From contig JBMNGP010000025.1 of NCBI GenBank assembly GCA_050949905.1, forward strand, positions 1 through 64,000: DNA of 64,000 nucleotides. The letters are read 5' to 3'. A model generated the notes under the pieces. It did no database searches, had not been told where the DNA came from, and saw only the letters and a program-made list of their open reading frames with translations. Positions 47,705 to 57,105 of this stretch are shown here, piece after piece. The stretch is from DUML01 sp050949905 (GTDB lineage Bacteria > Bacillota > Desulfitobacteriia > Desulfitobacteriales > Syntrophobotulaceae). How positions within the stretch are numbered: position 1 is the first letter of the stretch; each line of letters opens with the position of its first letter. The position numbers and the translations under genes were made by a program.

Positions 47705-48691
47705 GTGAAATTAAGACGTTTTCTTGCCGTAGTTCTTTCGGCCTTACTAATTCTGGTTTTATCTGTAGGGTGTAGAGCCGGAGGAACTGATGAAACTCCC
47801 AAGTTTCCGACCAAAGCCATTGACATGACAGTCTTATTCGGTGCCGGGGGTGGAGCTGATGTTGTAGGGCGAAAATTAGCTGATTTGGCTTCGAAAGAAT
47901 TGGGACAGCCCATTGTTGCCAATAACCGTGTAGGAGGCGGGGGCTCTGTAGGCTATCAATATATACTGAATACCGAGCCGGATGGGCATAACATTGTCTG
48001 GAACTCTACCTCGATCAGTACTACCTATCATCAGGGCAACATGCCTGCCGATAAGGGTTATGATGCTTTTAGAGGAATTGCCAACATTACTCAGGAAGCC
48101 ACCTCTCTAGCCGTACGAAAAGATGCTCCGTGGAATACCATCGAAGAATTTCTAGCACATGCTAAAGATAATCCTGGGGAAGTAACAGTTGCCAACAGTG
48201 GTGTCGGTTCATTCAATCAGCTTATTGCTGCCGCGATTGAACAGGCAGCCGGAGTAAAATTTAAACACATTCCCATGGATGCCAAGCAAAGTACTACTTC
48301 CCTCCTTGGCGGTCAAGTTGATGCTATTGTCAATATGGCGTTTGATGTAGTCCAGCAAGTTCAGGCTGATACCATGAAAGCCTTGGTGGTAGTAGCTCCG
48401 GAGAGACTTGATCTGCTGAAGGATGTCCCCACCATGAAGGAAAAAGGTTACGACCTCGATTTAATGATGTACAGGGGGATAGCTGTTCCGAAAGACACCC
48501 CTGACGACGTGGTTAAGATCCTGGAAGATGCCTTTACTAAAGCCGGTAACGATCCATCCTTTAAAGAATTTGCCGAACAATACGGAGCAATTGTTGATGT
48601 TCGCGGAGCAAAGGATTTTGATGCTTTGATGGCAGATAACGATAAGATAGTTGCAGATATCATGGACAAAATTGGCATTAAAAAGCAATAG
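47705..48691 (+). CDS. tctC: Tripartite tricarboxylate transporter substrate-binding lipoprotein (TctC/Bug), copy 2
   Basis: A 328-residue paralogue of the 41768 gene, with the same motifs (IDMTVLFGAGGGADVVGRKL; VANSGVGSFNQLIAA; VPTMKEKGYDLDLMMYRGIA) and the same C-terminus MDKIGIKK. The start is GTG 47705 after GGAGGTAACAGGAA, with a short lipoprotein signal ending in SVGC. Sequence is shared along the whole protein, with differences mostly on the surface, so the two receptors may have overlapping ligands. Confidence 0.9.
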   Translation: MKLRRFLAVVLSALLILVLSVGCRAGGTDETPKFPTKAIDMTVLFGAGGGADVVGRKLADLASKELGQPIVANNRVGGGGSVGYQYILNTEPDGHNIVWNSTSISTTYHQGNMPADKGYDAFRGIANITQEATSLAVRKDAPWNTIEEFLAHAKDNPGEVTVANSGVGSFNQLIAAAIEQAAGVKFKHIPMDAKQSTTSLLGGQVDAIVNMAFDVVQQVQADTMKALVVVAPERLDLLKDVPTMKEKGYDLDLMMYRGIAVPKDTPDDVVKILEDAFTKAGNDPSFKEFAEQYGAIVDVRGAKDFDALMADNDKIVADIMDKIGIKKQ

Positions 48692-48883
48692 TCTTTAAAG
48701 CCAAGGTAAAAAAAGCTAAAGCCAGAGTCTAATTTGAAATGCCGCTAAAATCTTAGAAAAATTTCAAAGCTTAGAAGGTATGGTAATACTTTTCTGAAGA
48801 ATAATTCAAATTAGTGGACATCCTAATATTAGTTAGATAATCCCAATAATATATATTTATTAAAAATGGAGGTGCTTTGTTTC

Positions 48884-49741
48884 ATGGTAATGCGTCACAA
48901 CTTACTCGAATGTGCCTTTGTCGATGCTATCGAATGGTTCAAGAAAACCGATACAATAATTGTCCCCGTTGGTAGTTGCGAAAAGCATGGTGCCCATGTA
49001 CCTCTGGGAACTGACAGCTTTACTACTATTAACGTTGCGGAAAGAGCGGCGAAAATGGCCGATGTTCCTTATACTCCATTAATGCCTTTCGGTTATTCAC
49101 CGCACCATATGGGCAGAATGGGTGAAGGCGTTGGCACAATTACCCTCTCTGCTAACACTTACCGGGCAGTATTAACTGACATCGCCCGCAGTTTGATTTA
49201 CCATGGTGCTAATAAGATTGTCTTTGTTACCCATCACGGTTCCAATACTAAACCAATCGACGAATTTAACCGGCAGATCAGATATAAGTATGGTGCTTTT
49301 GTCTGTTTCTACAAGACCCCGACCGAAAGAGAATGCGAAGTTGTTAAAGGTATCTTAGAAGGACCGCCGGAAGAAACCCCAGGCTGGCACGCGGGCGAAA
49401 TGGAAACTGCCCAAATGATGGCTCATGATATGAGTTTAGTAGACATGACCAGAGCCATAAATGACAGGGCGCACGCTCCGGCTTGGATGGGACCCAAATT
49501 CTCCAAAATTGACGGTACCATTACCGTTAAATTTGGCGGATCTGAAAATATCTATGTGCCAATGGAGCACCATGAATATTCTGACCATGCTACAATCGGC
49601 AATCCCTTCCGCGGTACTCCGGAAAAAGGCTTAAAACTCTTTGAGAAAGAAGCGGAGCACTTAGCAGCCTTTATTGAAGAGGTTAAGAAGTTCCCGTTTG
49701 TCGTTAAGGACGAAGACCGCCACTTCCCGGAAAGAGCTTAA
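48884..49741 (+). CDS. Creatininase-family amidohydrolase, copy 2
   Basis: Nearly identical to the 37289 protein in amino acids, with all metal-ligand motifs kept (GSCEKHGAHVPLGTD, THHGSNTKP, HAGEMETAQMMA), although the DNA differs at many third codon positions. That pattern means an older duplication under strong purifying selection rather than a recent copy. ATG 48884 follows AATGGAGGTGC. It closes the island and is followed by a strong terminator. Confidence 0.87.
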   Translation: MVMRHNLLECAFVDAIEWFKKTDTIIVPVGSCEKHGAHVPLGTDSFTTINVAERAAKMADVPYTPLMPFGYSPHHMGRMGEGVGTITLSANTYRAVLTDIARSLIYHGANKIVFVTHHGSNTKPIDEFNRQIRYKYGAFVCFYKTPTERECEVVKGILEGPPEETPGWHAGEMETAQMMAHDMSLVDMTRAINDRAHAPAWMGPKFSKIDGTITVKFGGSENIYVPMEHHEYSDHATIGNPFRGTPEKGLKLFEKEAEHLAAFIEEVKKFPFVVKDEDRHFPERA

Positions 49742-49767
49742 ACCAATAACACACAAATAAATAGAAA

Positions 49768-49813
49768 AGACTGCTGAGCCAAACAGCTTATCCTGGTGCA
49801 GCAGTCTTTTTAT
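49768..49813 (+). terminator. Terminator at the end of the TTT/creatininase island
   Basis: AAGACTGCTG and CAGCAGTCTT make a ten-base stem followed by TTTTATTA. The loop is about 23 bases. Confidence 0.85.
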
Positions 49814-50086
49814 TACTTGCAGCCGACTAAGAGGAATACCGCAATACTAGTGTTAAGATATAAGGATATTAGAGTAATATAAAAGATCAAGTTAGTTTGT
49901 AAGAAGTTAAACATAATCGAATTACTTCTAAAAGACTGCAAAAATAGTAAGAAAGGTAAAAGGAAAAAACAGAAATGACAAGAAATATAAAAATGAAAAA
50001 CTTAGTAAAGCAGCTGAATCTAAATAGAAAAAGGGAAATTGAAAATACTATTTGAAAGAGATTGGCATTGAAGGAGGAAAATAAAA
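49814..50086. other. AT-rich gap before the YkvA-like gene
   Basis: No gene or clear signal apart from the GAAGGAGGAAA ribosome site of the next gene. Base composition is strongly A-rich on the plus strand. Confidence 0.4.
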
Positions 50087-50521
50087 ATGCAGGGACAGCC
50101 TAACGAGCGGGACGAGCAATTTGCTCCACCGGAAGGTCTCATTGGGGATCAGGAAATTGACAAATGGAAAGAGAAAGCTGCAAAGTATATAGATAATCCC
50201 AAGAAAACGGAAAACCTTTTAGGTCTAGCTTGGCAGAAGGCTGAAAGCGCTAAAAACAATCAAGCACTCAGTAATATCTGGGATAAAATCCAACTGCTGT
50301 TTTCCTTAGTCAGGGATTGGGCCAACGGCAATTACAGAGGGATATCCAAATCAGCCCTTCTGGCCGTTATAGCAGGGTTAATCTATTTTGTATCTCCCCT
50401 GGATATTATTCCTGATTTTTTGGTCGGACTGGGGCTGGTTGACGATGCTGCAGTTTTAGGCTTAATCATTAAGCAAATAGACCAGGAGATTATTAAATAC
50501 AAGCAGTGGAAAAGTATTTAG
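50087..50521 (+). CDS. YkvA-family (DUF1232) membrane protein
   Basis: 144 residues: a charged, soluble N-terminal half with no membrane segment (about 1-75), then the DUF1232 hairpin ALLAVIAGLIYFVSPLDIIP-DFLVGLGLVDDAAVLGLI (about 88-125). The SPLDIIPD motif defines the family. The function is unknown; members are small inner-membrane proteins widespread in Firmicutes. AAGGAGGAAA precedes the ATG. Confidence 0.85.
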   Translation: MQGQPNERDEQFAPPEGLIGDQEIDKWKEKAAKYIDNPKKTENLLGLAWQKAESAKNNQALSNIWDKIQLLFSLVRDWANGNYRGISKSALLAVIAGLIYFVSPLDIIPDFLVGLGLVDDAAVLGLIIKQIDQEIIKYKQWKSI

Positions 50522-50574
50522 GGACTTAAATAATTAACTAGGGACTTAAATAATAAACTGAAGAGGAGTAAAAA

Positions 50575-51645
50575 ATGATGGGGATAAGAGAGCAAAAAAT
50601 GGCAGAACTAAAAAAATATAGGCCTGAACTAACCCGGCAGCAGGACTTCGAAAGATTCTGGCTGATGGCCGCCGAAGAAATCTTTCGCTCAGACGGGCTT
50701 CCCAGCTGGCGGATTGAGCCTGAAGAAAGAGAGATTGCGGAGGAATTTCAAGTTTCCTTTAATTTGGAGCTGGCAGATTTCGCTTATCCTTTAAAGCAGG
50801 TCAAAGTCCACCAAGCCACCTTAGAGGCTGCTGACGGAACAATGCTTCATGGCTGGTATCTTTACCCTGCCGGAGCCGGCGAGCAGAGCAAAGTTCCGGG
50901 ACTCGTCCGCTTTCATGGCTATTCTTCGAATAAAGGGAAAATATGTGAGCTTTTATTATGGGCTTTACAAGGTTATGCCGTGCTGGCTATGGATGTCCGC
51001 GGGCAATGCGGTGCTACTCCGGATGGAAGGGTCTATTCCAGCGGGTCTTTTTCCGGCTGGCTGACTTTAGGGCTTGATTCTCCTTTAGAATACTATTACC
51101 GCCAGGTATATTTGGACAGTATTCAATCCATCGAAGCCCTCGCCCGGCGGCCTGAAGTCAACGGGGAGAAAATAGGTTTATTCGGCAACAGTCAGGGAGG
51201 GGCTTTAGCGATAGTCTCAGCTGCGCTTTTAGCCAGGTTTGCCGGCAAGCTGGAGGGGATTACGGCTCAAGTGGCTGCGGTGAGTGCCGGAATTCCATTT
51301 CTCTGTGATATAAAAAAAGCTTTCCTGGAGCATACTGAAGGACCGTGGGCGGAATTGGACTGGTATTTTAGGATGCATGATCCTTTACATGAAAGGGAAG
51401 AGGAAATTATGAAGACTTTAAGTTATTTTGATGCCATGAATTTTGCCCCTTGGGTTAAGTGCCCTGCCCTGGTATCAATAGGGCTCAAAGATACGGACTG
51501 CCCGCCGCCAACCATCTATGCACTCTTTCACCACCTGGCCGGAAAAAAAGAGCTGCTCGTCTATCCTGATTATAGTCATGAGAGCAATGACAATTTCCTG
51601 GACCGTCAAATTATCTTCTTAGCCCAAGAATTGCTGAGCACCTAG
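50575..51645 (+). CDS. Acetyl xylan esterase / cephalosporin-C deacetylase-like hydrolase (CE7)
   Basis: An alpha/beta-hydrolase of about 356 residues, with no signal peptide, so cytoplasmic. CE7-type features: the N-terminal RPELTRQQDFERFW segment, the oxyanion region PGLVRFHGYSSN, the family loop VLAMDVRGQCG, the nucleophile elbow GLFGNSQGG (Ser) and the C-terminal Asp (GLKDTDCPPP) and His (YPDYSHE). It probably removes acetyl groups from small sugars or drugs. An in-frame ATG at 50599 is an alternative start, but GAAGAGGAG precedes the first. Confidence 0.85.
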   Translation: MMGIREQKMAELKKYRPELTRQQDFERFWLMAAEEIFRSDGLPSWRIEPEEREIAEEFQVSFNLELADFAYPLKQVKVHQATLEAADGTMLHGWYLYPAGAGEQSKVPGLVRFHGYSSNKGKICELLLWALQGYAVLAMDVRGQCGATPDGRVYSSGSFSGWLTLGLDSPLEYYYRQVYLDSIQSIEALARRPEVNGEKIGLFGNSQGGALAIVSAALLARFAGKLEGITAQVAAVSAGIPFLCDIKKAFLEHTEGPWAELDWYFRMHDPLHEREEEIMKTLSYFDAMNFAPWVKCPALVSIGLKDTDCPPPTIYALFHHLAGKKELLVYPDYSHESNDNFLDRQIIFLAQELLST

Positions 51646-51694
51646 TTTAAAAACAGAATCTTTTTTAAATACAGTCAGATTAATCGACTAATAA

Positions 51695-51741
51695 GAAACG
51701 GAAATATCCTGTAGAGTTCTCCACAGGATATTTTGCGTTTC
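51695..51741 (+). terminator. Terminator between esterase and Mn-catalase genes
   Basis: AAATATCCTGT pairs with ACAGGATATTT around a ten-base loop, with GAAACG/CGTTTC further out. The genes on both sides converge, so it can serve both. Confidence 0.75.
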
Positions 51742-51767
51742 CGGGAAAAGATTTGCCCAAGATCTTG

Positions 51768-51817
51768 CAGGGTAAGGCTAGTGGTTCAGGGTAAGGCTAG
51801 TGGTTCAGGGTAAGGCT
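51768..51817. repeat. 19-bp tandem repeat
   Basis: CAGGGTAAGGCTAGTGGTT occurs twice in perfect tandem (51768-51786 and 51787-51805), with a third partial unit to 51817. It lies between the two convergent genes, just after the Mn-catalase stop on that strand. No function evident; copy number may vary. Confidence 0.85.
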
Positions 51818-51832
51818 GTCCGCTATTAAGAA

Positions 51833-52531
51833 CTAATGGGTCTGGTTAGCCGGATTCGCCGGATCAGGATTAGCAAATTTAGGAGGCTGCGGGCTTTTGT
51901 GAGCATCGAAATATTTGCCGGGTGTTGACATATCAAAATAGACTTTGGAATCCTGGGTTACGCCCCAATCCTGAAGTGATCCTGTATCCTGCAACATATT
52001 AAAGGCTTCCCGGAAGAGAGTATTGTGGGCTTCCTCCCTGTTCAAGAGGAAATCAATAGTCTCCCGGACACCTTTATCATTAATCTGCCTGTACAGGTAC
52101 TCATAGACTACTTTGGCTCTTTCTTCGGCGGCAATGTCGGATAAGATATCAGCAGCAAGGTCTCCGGTGACATTGACATAACCTGCCGTAAATAGCTGAC
52201 CCGAAGCATTAGTCAGCATCGGTGCTAACCCTGTCAGCACATGGGCTTCAATATTGCCGATGGTGGCGCTGTTAGCCTGGAGGTCATGGCCGTTCAGCAA
52301 GTTGATAGTCTGGGCAACCATTTCCATGTGGCTAAGTTCTTCAGCGCCGATATCGAGGAAAAGGTCTTTGATCTTAGGATCCTTAATTCGAAAGCTTTGC
52401 GAGATATACTGCAAACCTGCTTTTAGTTCTCCTTGGGGACCACCTAATTGCTCTTGCAGCATAGCAGCATAATTTGGATTGGGGGCATCGACTTTGACAT
52501 CCTTTAACAATTGTTTGTCGTGTTTGAACAA
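51833..52531 (-). CDS. Manganese catalase / CotJC-like spore coat protein
   Basis: A dimanganese catalase-family protein of about 232 residues that destroys hydrogen peroxide; in Bacilli and Clostridia the relative CotJC is a spore-coat component. Metal ligands are visible in the ferritin-like helices: Glu in PQGELKAGLQYIS, Glu and His in GAEELSHMEMVAQ, and AEERAKVVYEYL with EEAHNTLF. I choose TTG 52531, with AAGGAG six to nine bases upstream, giving (M)FKHDKQLLKDV; the longer ORF start at 52576 has no such site. CotF-like genes follow divergently, supporting a spore role. Confidence 0.85.
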   Translation of the reverse strand: MFKHDKQLLKDVKVDAPNPNYAAMLQEQLGGPQGELKAGLQYISQSFRIKDPKIKDLFLDIGAEELSHMEMVAQTINLLNGHDLQANSATIGNIEAHVLTGLAPMLTNASGQLFTAGYVNVTGDLAADILSDIAAEERAKVVYEYLYRQINDKGVRETIDFLLNREEAHNTLFREAFNMLQDTGSLQDWGVTQDSKVYFDMSTPGKYFDAHKSPQPPKFANPDPANPANQTH

Positions 52532-52705
52532 GATAATCACTCCTTCTTCGGAATAAAAGTTTTCTTTCCTGCTCATAGTTTTTTCAAAATGCTTCTTTAT
52601 ATGCTAAAGATTGAGCTTTTAAGAATTTTTCAAGCTGCAGGAATAATTTAGTTTAAACTTCACACACTAAATTGGAATTATTTTTAACAGATAGGGGAGA
52701 TTTTT

Positions 52706-53269
52706 ATGCAGCTGGCAGCGCATGAAGTTCATGACCTCCATGAACTTACCATGAGTTGTGTTAATTCCATTACGAATATGGCTCTCTTTGTCAAGCAAGC
52801 CCAGGATCCGGAACTGAAGAAAATGATAGCCAGGCATTTTCCTTATCATGTCAAAGATTACAATACCAAAATTGAATATCTTAGCAAAAGCGGAGCTAAA
52901 ACGGGGCTCTCCGTTCCGGAGCTAAAAGAAAGCTTGCAAAATTTTACCCAAGCTGAAGTTGAGACTCAGCCTCTCACACCCAGAACCGAGCTCAGTGAGT
53001 TTAATGACAGGGAAATTGCCACAGCATACCTCCTTACCCTGAAAAGGGCAGGCCGGGAATATGCTTGGGCAGCGATGGAAGCCAGCAATCCGGAAATTCG
53101 CTGCTTCTTGGAAGACGCTTTCAAGATGTGCTCGCATCATGCTTTTGATATCTGGCAGTGGATGGTGAAGAAAGGCTACTATCCGCTGGAAGCGGCTGAT
53201 CCTAAAGTTGCCGGTGCTTACAGCAATATTTATTACGAAGTACCGGAAGAACACCACACCATAATGTAG
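52706..53269 (+). CDS. CotF-like spore coat protein, copy 1
   Basis: 187 residues, all helical, with two ferritin-like/CotF repeats. The N-terminal one (ELTMSCVNSITNMALFVKQA) resembles the CotF domain, and the second (REIATAYLLTLKRAGREYAW, SNPEIRCFLEDAFKMCSHHA) is its partner. CotF-domain proteins coat the spore and are encoded in clusters. ATAGGGGAG precedes the ATG. It is divergent from the Mn-catalase gene and followed by a second CotF-like gene. Confidence 0.78.
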   Translation: MQLAAHEVHDLHELTMSCVNSITNMALFVKQAQDPELKKMIARHFPYHVKDYNTKIEYLSKSGAKTGLSVPELKESLQNFTQAEVETQPLTPRTELSEFNDREIATAYLLTLKRAGREYAWAAMEASNPEIRCFLEDAFKMCSHHAFDIWQWMVKKGYYPLEAADPKVAGAYSNIYYEVPEEHHTIM

Positions 53270-53341
53270 TTCCAAGGCGTAGGAAATCTTAATTCCTATA
53301 GATTAAAGTTCTCAAGAAAAAATTTCAGGAGGTATCCTAAA

Positions 53342-53815
53342 ATGCAACTCAGTCAAAAAGAAAGAATTTTACTGGAAGATCAAAAGAGCCACGAAGAATT
53401 ATGTATTAAAAAATATAATAATTATGCCAACCAGGCTCAAGATCCGCAGTTAAAACAAATGTTCCAGCAGCATGCTCAGCATGAGCAAGAGCATTATAAT
53501 ACCATTAACCAAATCTTAAGCGGGCAGGTTCCTAATATGCAGCAGGGTCAACAACAGCAGCAACAGCAGGGGCAGCAGCAATTTCAGCCACCTAACATGG
53601 GGCAAGCTGGGATGGTTAATCAACAAGATGCCGATCTTTGCCAGGACATGCTGGAAACTGAAAAGTATGTCTCCGGGGCGTACGATACAGCCATATTTGA
53701 ATTTCAAGACAGCAATATCCGCCAAGCCTTGAACCATATTCAGAAAGAAGAGCAACAGCACGGCGAGGACATCTTTAATTACATGAAGAGTAAAGGTATG
53801 TATAAGGTTCATTAG
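53342..53815 (+). CDS. CotF-like spore coat protein, copy 2, with Gln-rich linker
   Basis: 157 residues. The N-terminal helices (LEDQKSHEELCIKKYNNYAN, DPQLKQMFQQHAQHEQEHYN) are CotF/ferritin-like, then comes a Gln-rich low-complexity linker (about residue 60-85, including several QQQ runs) and a second helical repeat (DADLCQDMLETEKYVSGAYD; HIQKEEQQHGEDIFNYMKSK). AGGAGGT precedes the ATG. The linker is coded by CAG/CAA triplets and may vary in length between strains. Confidence 0.8.
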   Translation: MQLSQKERILLEDQKSHEELCIKKYNNYANQAQDPQLKQMFQQHAQHEQEHYNTINQILSGQVPNMQQGQQQQQQQGQQQFQPPNMGQAGMVNQQDADLCQDMLETEKYVSGAYDTAIFEFQDSNIRQALNHIQKEEQQHGEDIFNYMKSKGMYKVH

Positions 53816-53852
53816 ACAATATAACTGATCTCTGGTTTATAGCAATATTTAC

Positions 53853-53878
53853 CGCGGCCTTTTGGCCGCGCATCTTTT
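53853..53878 (+). terminator. Terminator after cotF copy 2
   Basis: CGCGGCC-tttt-GGCCGCG followed by CATCTTTTTC, a compact GC-rich stem and T run. Confidence 0.9.
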
Positions 53879-54034
53879 TCTTTCCTAAAAACATTTTATT
53901 GGCGGCTGCAATTTGTCTAAAAAATCCCAAAAACATTTGTCAAACATTAATATTAGCAAAATTTTCGTGTTTGGCTTTAAATTATGCAAGTAATACCATA
54001 TAATATGGATATATTTTGAGTTAGGAGGTTGGTT

Positions 54035-55417
54035 ATGCACCAAGCAAGGGAACTTTTTGCCACCCGGTTAGGGTTTATTCTAATCTCTGCCGGTTGTGCC
54101 ATTGGCCTGGGTAACGTTTGGCGTTTCCCGTACATTACCGGGCTTTATGGCGGTGGTCTATTTGTACTTATCTATATTTTATTCCTGATAATCCTCGGTC
54201 TGCCGATCATGTCCATGGAATTTGCCGTGGGCCGGGCCAGCAAGCAGAGTGTGGCTACATCTTTTGATGTCCTGGAGCCTCAAGGCAGTAAATGGCACGT
54301 TTTCAAATGGCTGGCCATGGCCGGCAACTACCTATTGATGATGTTCTATACCACTGTTGCCGGTTGGATGCTGGCATATCTCTTCTTTATGGTGCGGGGG
54401 GATTTCATCGGTAAAACCCCGGCGGAAGTCGAGGGAGTATTTGGCGGACTTGTTTCTAGTGCCGGCATGTGTATTCTTTTTATGGTTATTACTTGTATTT
54501 TAGGCTTTGCCGTTTGCTCCCTGGGCTTAAGAAACGGTGTGGAGCGAATAACCAAAGTCATGATGTCCTGTCTCTTTCTGATTATGATTGCCCTGGTAAT
54601 TCGGGCTGTGACTCTGCCTAATGCCCTGGAGGGACTTTCTTTCTATCTTTTGCCTAATCTGGACGGCATTAAGGAACATGGCCTCTGGACAATGGTCTAT
54701 GCTGCTATGGGACAGGCGTTTTTCACTCTCAGTATTGGGATGGGGAGCATGGCCATCTTCGGCAGTTATGTATCAAAAGACCGCACTTTAGCGGGTGAAG
54801 GTATCAATATTACCATTCTGGATACCTGCGTAGCTATTATGGCCGGTTTGATTATTTTCCCGGCATGTTTTGCTTTTGGAGTTAATCCGGGAAGCGGCCC
54901 TTCCCTCGTTTTTATCACGTTACCCAATATTTTTAACAATATGCCTGCCAGTCAAGTATGGGGAATAGCCTTTTATATCTTTATGGTTTTTGCCGCTTTA
55001 TCCACTGTAATCGCTGTATTTGAAAATATTATCTCTTTCGGAATTGACCTTTTGGGCTGGACCAGGAAAAAGTCGGTTTTAATCAATTTGGTAGCGATAA
55101 TTCTCTTATCCCTGCCTTGTGCTTTGGGCTTTAATGTTTGGAGCGACTTTGCTCCCTTGGGAGAAGGTACCGTTATTCTGGATTTAGAGGATTTTATTGT
55201 CAGCAATAATATTCTCTTGATAGGTTCCTTGATATACGTTCTTTTCTGTGTAACCCGTTATGGCTGGGGCTGGGATAATTTTATTAAGGAAGCCAATACC
55301 GGCAAAGGAGTGAAAATACCCCAGAAAACCAGGTTCTATATGACCTATATCCTACCGGTAATTATTCTGGTAGTCTTTGTCTTCGGCTATATCGATAAGT
55401 TTAAGCTTTTAGGTTAA
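54035..55417 (+). CDS. Sodium-dependent transporter of the NSS (SNF) family
   Basis: A neurotransmitter:sodium symporter homologue of about 460 residues, with about eleven to twelve helices, importing amino acids or amines with sodium. The diagnostic first-helix motif is SAGCAIGLGNVWRFPYITG, containing the unwound sodium/substrate site; YAAMGQAFFTLSIGMGSMAI is helix 6. ATG 54035 lies after TTAGGAGGTTGG; a TTG two codons earlier is less likely. It stands alone between terminators. Confidence 0.9.
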   Translation: MHQARELFATRLGFILISAGCAIGLGNVWRFPYITGLYGGGLFVLIYILFLIILGLPIMSMEFAVGRASKQSVATSFDVLEPQGSKWHVFKWLAMAGNYLLMMFYTTVAGWMLAYLFFMVRGDFIGKTPAEVEGVFGGLVSSAGMCILFMVITCILGFAVCSLGLRNGVERITKVMMSCLFLIMIALVIRAVTLPNALEGLSFYLLPNLDGIKEHGLWTMVYAAMGQAFFTLSIGMGSMAIFGSYVSKDRTLAGEGINITILDTCVAIMAGLIIFPACFAFGVNPGSGPSLVFITLPNIFNNMPASQVWGIAFYIFMVFAALSTVIAVFENIISFGIDLLGWTRKKSVLINLVAIILLSLPCALGFNVWSDFAPLGEGTVILDLEDFIVSNNILLIGSLIYVLFCVTRYGWGWDNFIKEANTGKGVKIPQKTRFYMTYILPVIILVVFVFGYIDKFKLLG

Positions 55418-55710
55418 TTCACCATAGCATAACATCATCTTTCATGGATAAAGAGTTTGCAAGCAAAGATACTTATGAGTTTGTCAAAGGTTATAACTTG
55501 AGGGCAGAGGGACACTAAACAGTGTCCTTCTGATTTTCAGTGCTTAAGGTTAATGATTCCGTTATCTCTTTGTTTAAAGGCGAGGACTCGGTCAACTCTT
55601 CTTCAATGCTGAAGGAAGAATCAGAAATGCGCCGAATTAAACAGAGGTAGAGATGCGGTCTAAAATGAGATATGAAGTTAAGTAGAAATAATTGTAATTA
55701 AGGGGGAGCA
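55418..55710. other. Gap with hairpin between NSS and CDF genes
   Basis: AGAGGGACACT-aaac-AGTGTCCTTCT (about 55505-55530) followed by GATTTTC is a probable terminator for the NSS gene. Nothing else that I can support lies in the gap. Confidence 0.5.
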
Positions 55711-56895
55711 ATGTTAAGTAAGCTTCTGCTAAAAAGTTTTATTAAAGATTACACCCGGACGGATTGGCCGGAAGTGCGAAGCAAATATGGTTTCTTAAGC
55801 GGTACAGTGGGAATTTTGGCTAATGTCCTGTTGTTTGGCGTTAAATTAGCTACAGGCCTCCTAATCAATAGTATTGCCCTGATCGGGGATGCTTTGAACA
55901 ATTTGACTGATGCCGCTTCCTCTTTAATTACTTTAGTAGGCTTCAAACTAGCCGGTAAACCTGCCGACCGGGAACATCCTTTTGGGCATGGGAGAATAGA
56001 ATATATAGCCGGCTTGCTTGTATCTTTTCTCATAATCCTGGTGGGGTACGAATTACTTAAGTCTTCTGTCGGGCGCATTATTCAGCCTGTGCCGGTAAGT
56101 TTCAGCCTACCGGCTTTGCTTATTGTTATCCTGGCTATTGGTTGCAAAGGCTGGCTTTTCCTATTCAACCGGATGCTTTCCCAAGCGATTGATTCCAAAG
56201 CTCTTTTGGCCACTGCTTTCGACAGTTTAAGCGATATGGTAGCTACAGGGTGTATTGGCCTGGCACTCGTAGGTTCCTTATTTACAGCCTTCCCTCTGGA
56301 CGGTTATGTAGGAGTGCTTGTTTCCCTGCTTATCTTCTATTCCGGGATTTCCTTGACTAAAGATACCATCAGCCCTTTGTTGGGAGAAGCGCCTGAACAG
56401 GAACTGATTGTCAAAATCAGCCGGGAGATCCGCAGCTATGAGAAGGTAGTTGGAATCCATGACCTGATAGTACATACTTATGGGCCGGGGCAATACATGG
56501 CTTCCATTCATGTCGAAGTTAATTCCAATCAGGACATTATGGAAATTCATGAATATATTGATATGATTGAACGTCGGGTAGCAGAGGAGCTGGGTATACT
56601 CCTTACTATTCATATGGACCCCTTAAATGTAGATTCCCAGGAATTAATACAAATCCAGGAGGAAATGCTGCCCATCCTGCAAAACTTCCCGGAGGTGCTT
56701 GCTATACATGATTTGCGCATCGTGGGTCAAGGAGAAAAGAAAAATTTAGTTTTTGATGCTGTTGTGGAAAATAGTATCAGCAAAGAAGATGAAAAGGAAC
56801 TGGTCAAGGCCATTAATAGCCAGGTGCAGGAAAAACACCCCTATTATAATTGTATTATTACCTTTGACCAAAATGATATGTTAGTCAAGAACTAA
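55711..56895 (+). CDS. Cation diffusion facilitator (CDF) metal transporter
   Basis: 394 residues: six membrane helices, then a long cytoplasmic region. Metal-site signatures are GDALNNLTDAASS in helix 2, HPFGHGRIEYIAGL in the 2-3 loop and FDSLSDMVAT (DxxxD) in helix 5. The C-terminal part (about 215-394) is longer than the single cytoplasmic domain of FieF-type exporters and seems to contain two such domains, as in some clostridial members. It exports divalent metals, perhaps Mn, Zn or Fe, in exchange for protons. AAGGGGGAG precedes the ATG. Confidence 0.9.
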   Translation: MLSKLLLKSFIKDYTRTDWPEVRSKYGFLSGTVGILANVLLFGVKLATGLLINSIALIGDALNNLTDAASSLITLVGFKLAGKPADREHPFGHGRIEYIAGLLVSFLIILVGYELLKSSVGRIIQPVPVSFSLPALLIVILAIGCKGWLFLFNRMLSQAIDSKALLATAFDSLSDMVATGCIGLALVGSLFTAFPLDGYVGVLVSLLIFYSGISLTKDTISPLLGEAPEQELIVKISREIRSYEKVVGIHDLIVHTYGPGQYMASIHVEVNSNQDIMEIHEYIDMIERRVAEELGILLTIHMDPLNVDSQELIQIQEEMLPILQNFPEVLAIHDLRIVGQGEKKNLVFDAVVENSISKEDEKELVKAINSQVQEKHPYYNCIITFDQNDMLVKN

Positions 56896-57056
56896 GCTGT
56901 TCCAGTCTTAATTTAAATTAGCCAGGAAATTGATTTAATAGTAAAATGATTTTGGTTACTAATTAGCTTACTGAATCTAATTGCTAAATAGATCTAAGCA
57001 ACAAAAGAAAGGGGCTTTTATTATGTATAAGTCTAGATTTAAGGAGATTGTAGTAA

Positions 57057-57105
57057 ATTGGGAGGTGGATATTAAATAATTTAAGGTGATATTTACCTCC
57101 CAAAG
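57057..57105. repeat. Inverted repeat in the rsgA leader
   Basis: TTGGGAGGT (57058-57066) pairs with ACCTCCCAA (57094-57102) and an inner ATAT/ATAT extends it. It has no T run. Because the left arm carries a GGGAGG, it could mask or mimic a ribosome site in the leader of the following gene. Confidence 0.4.
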
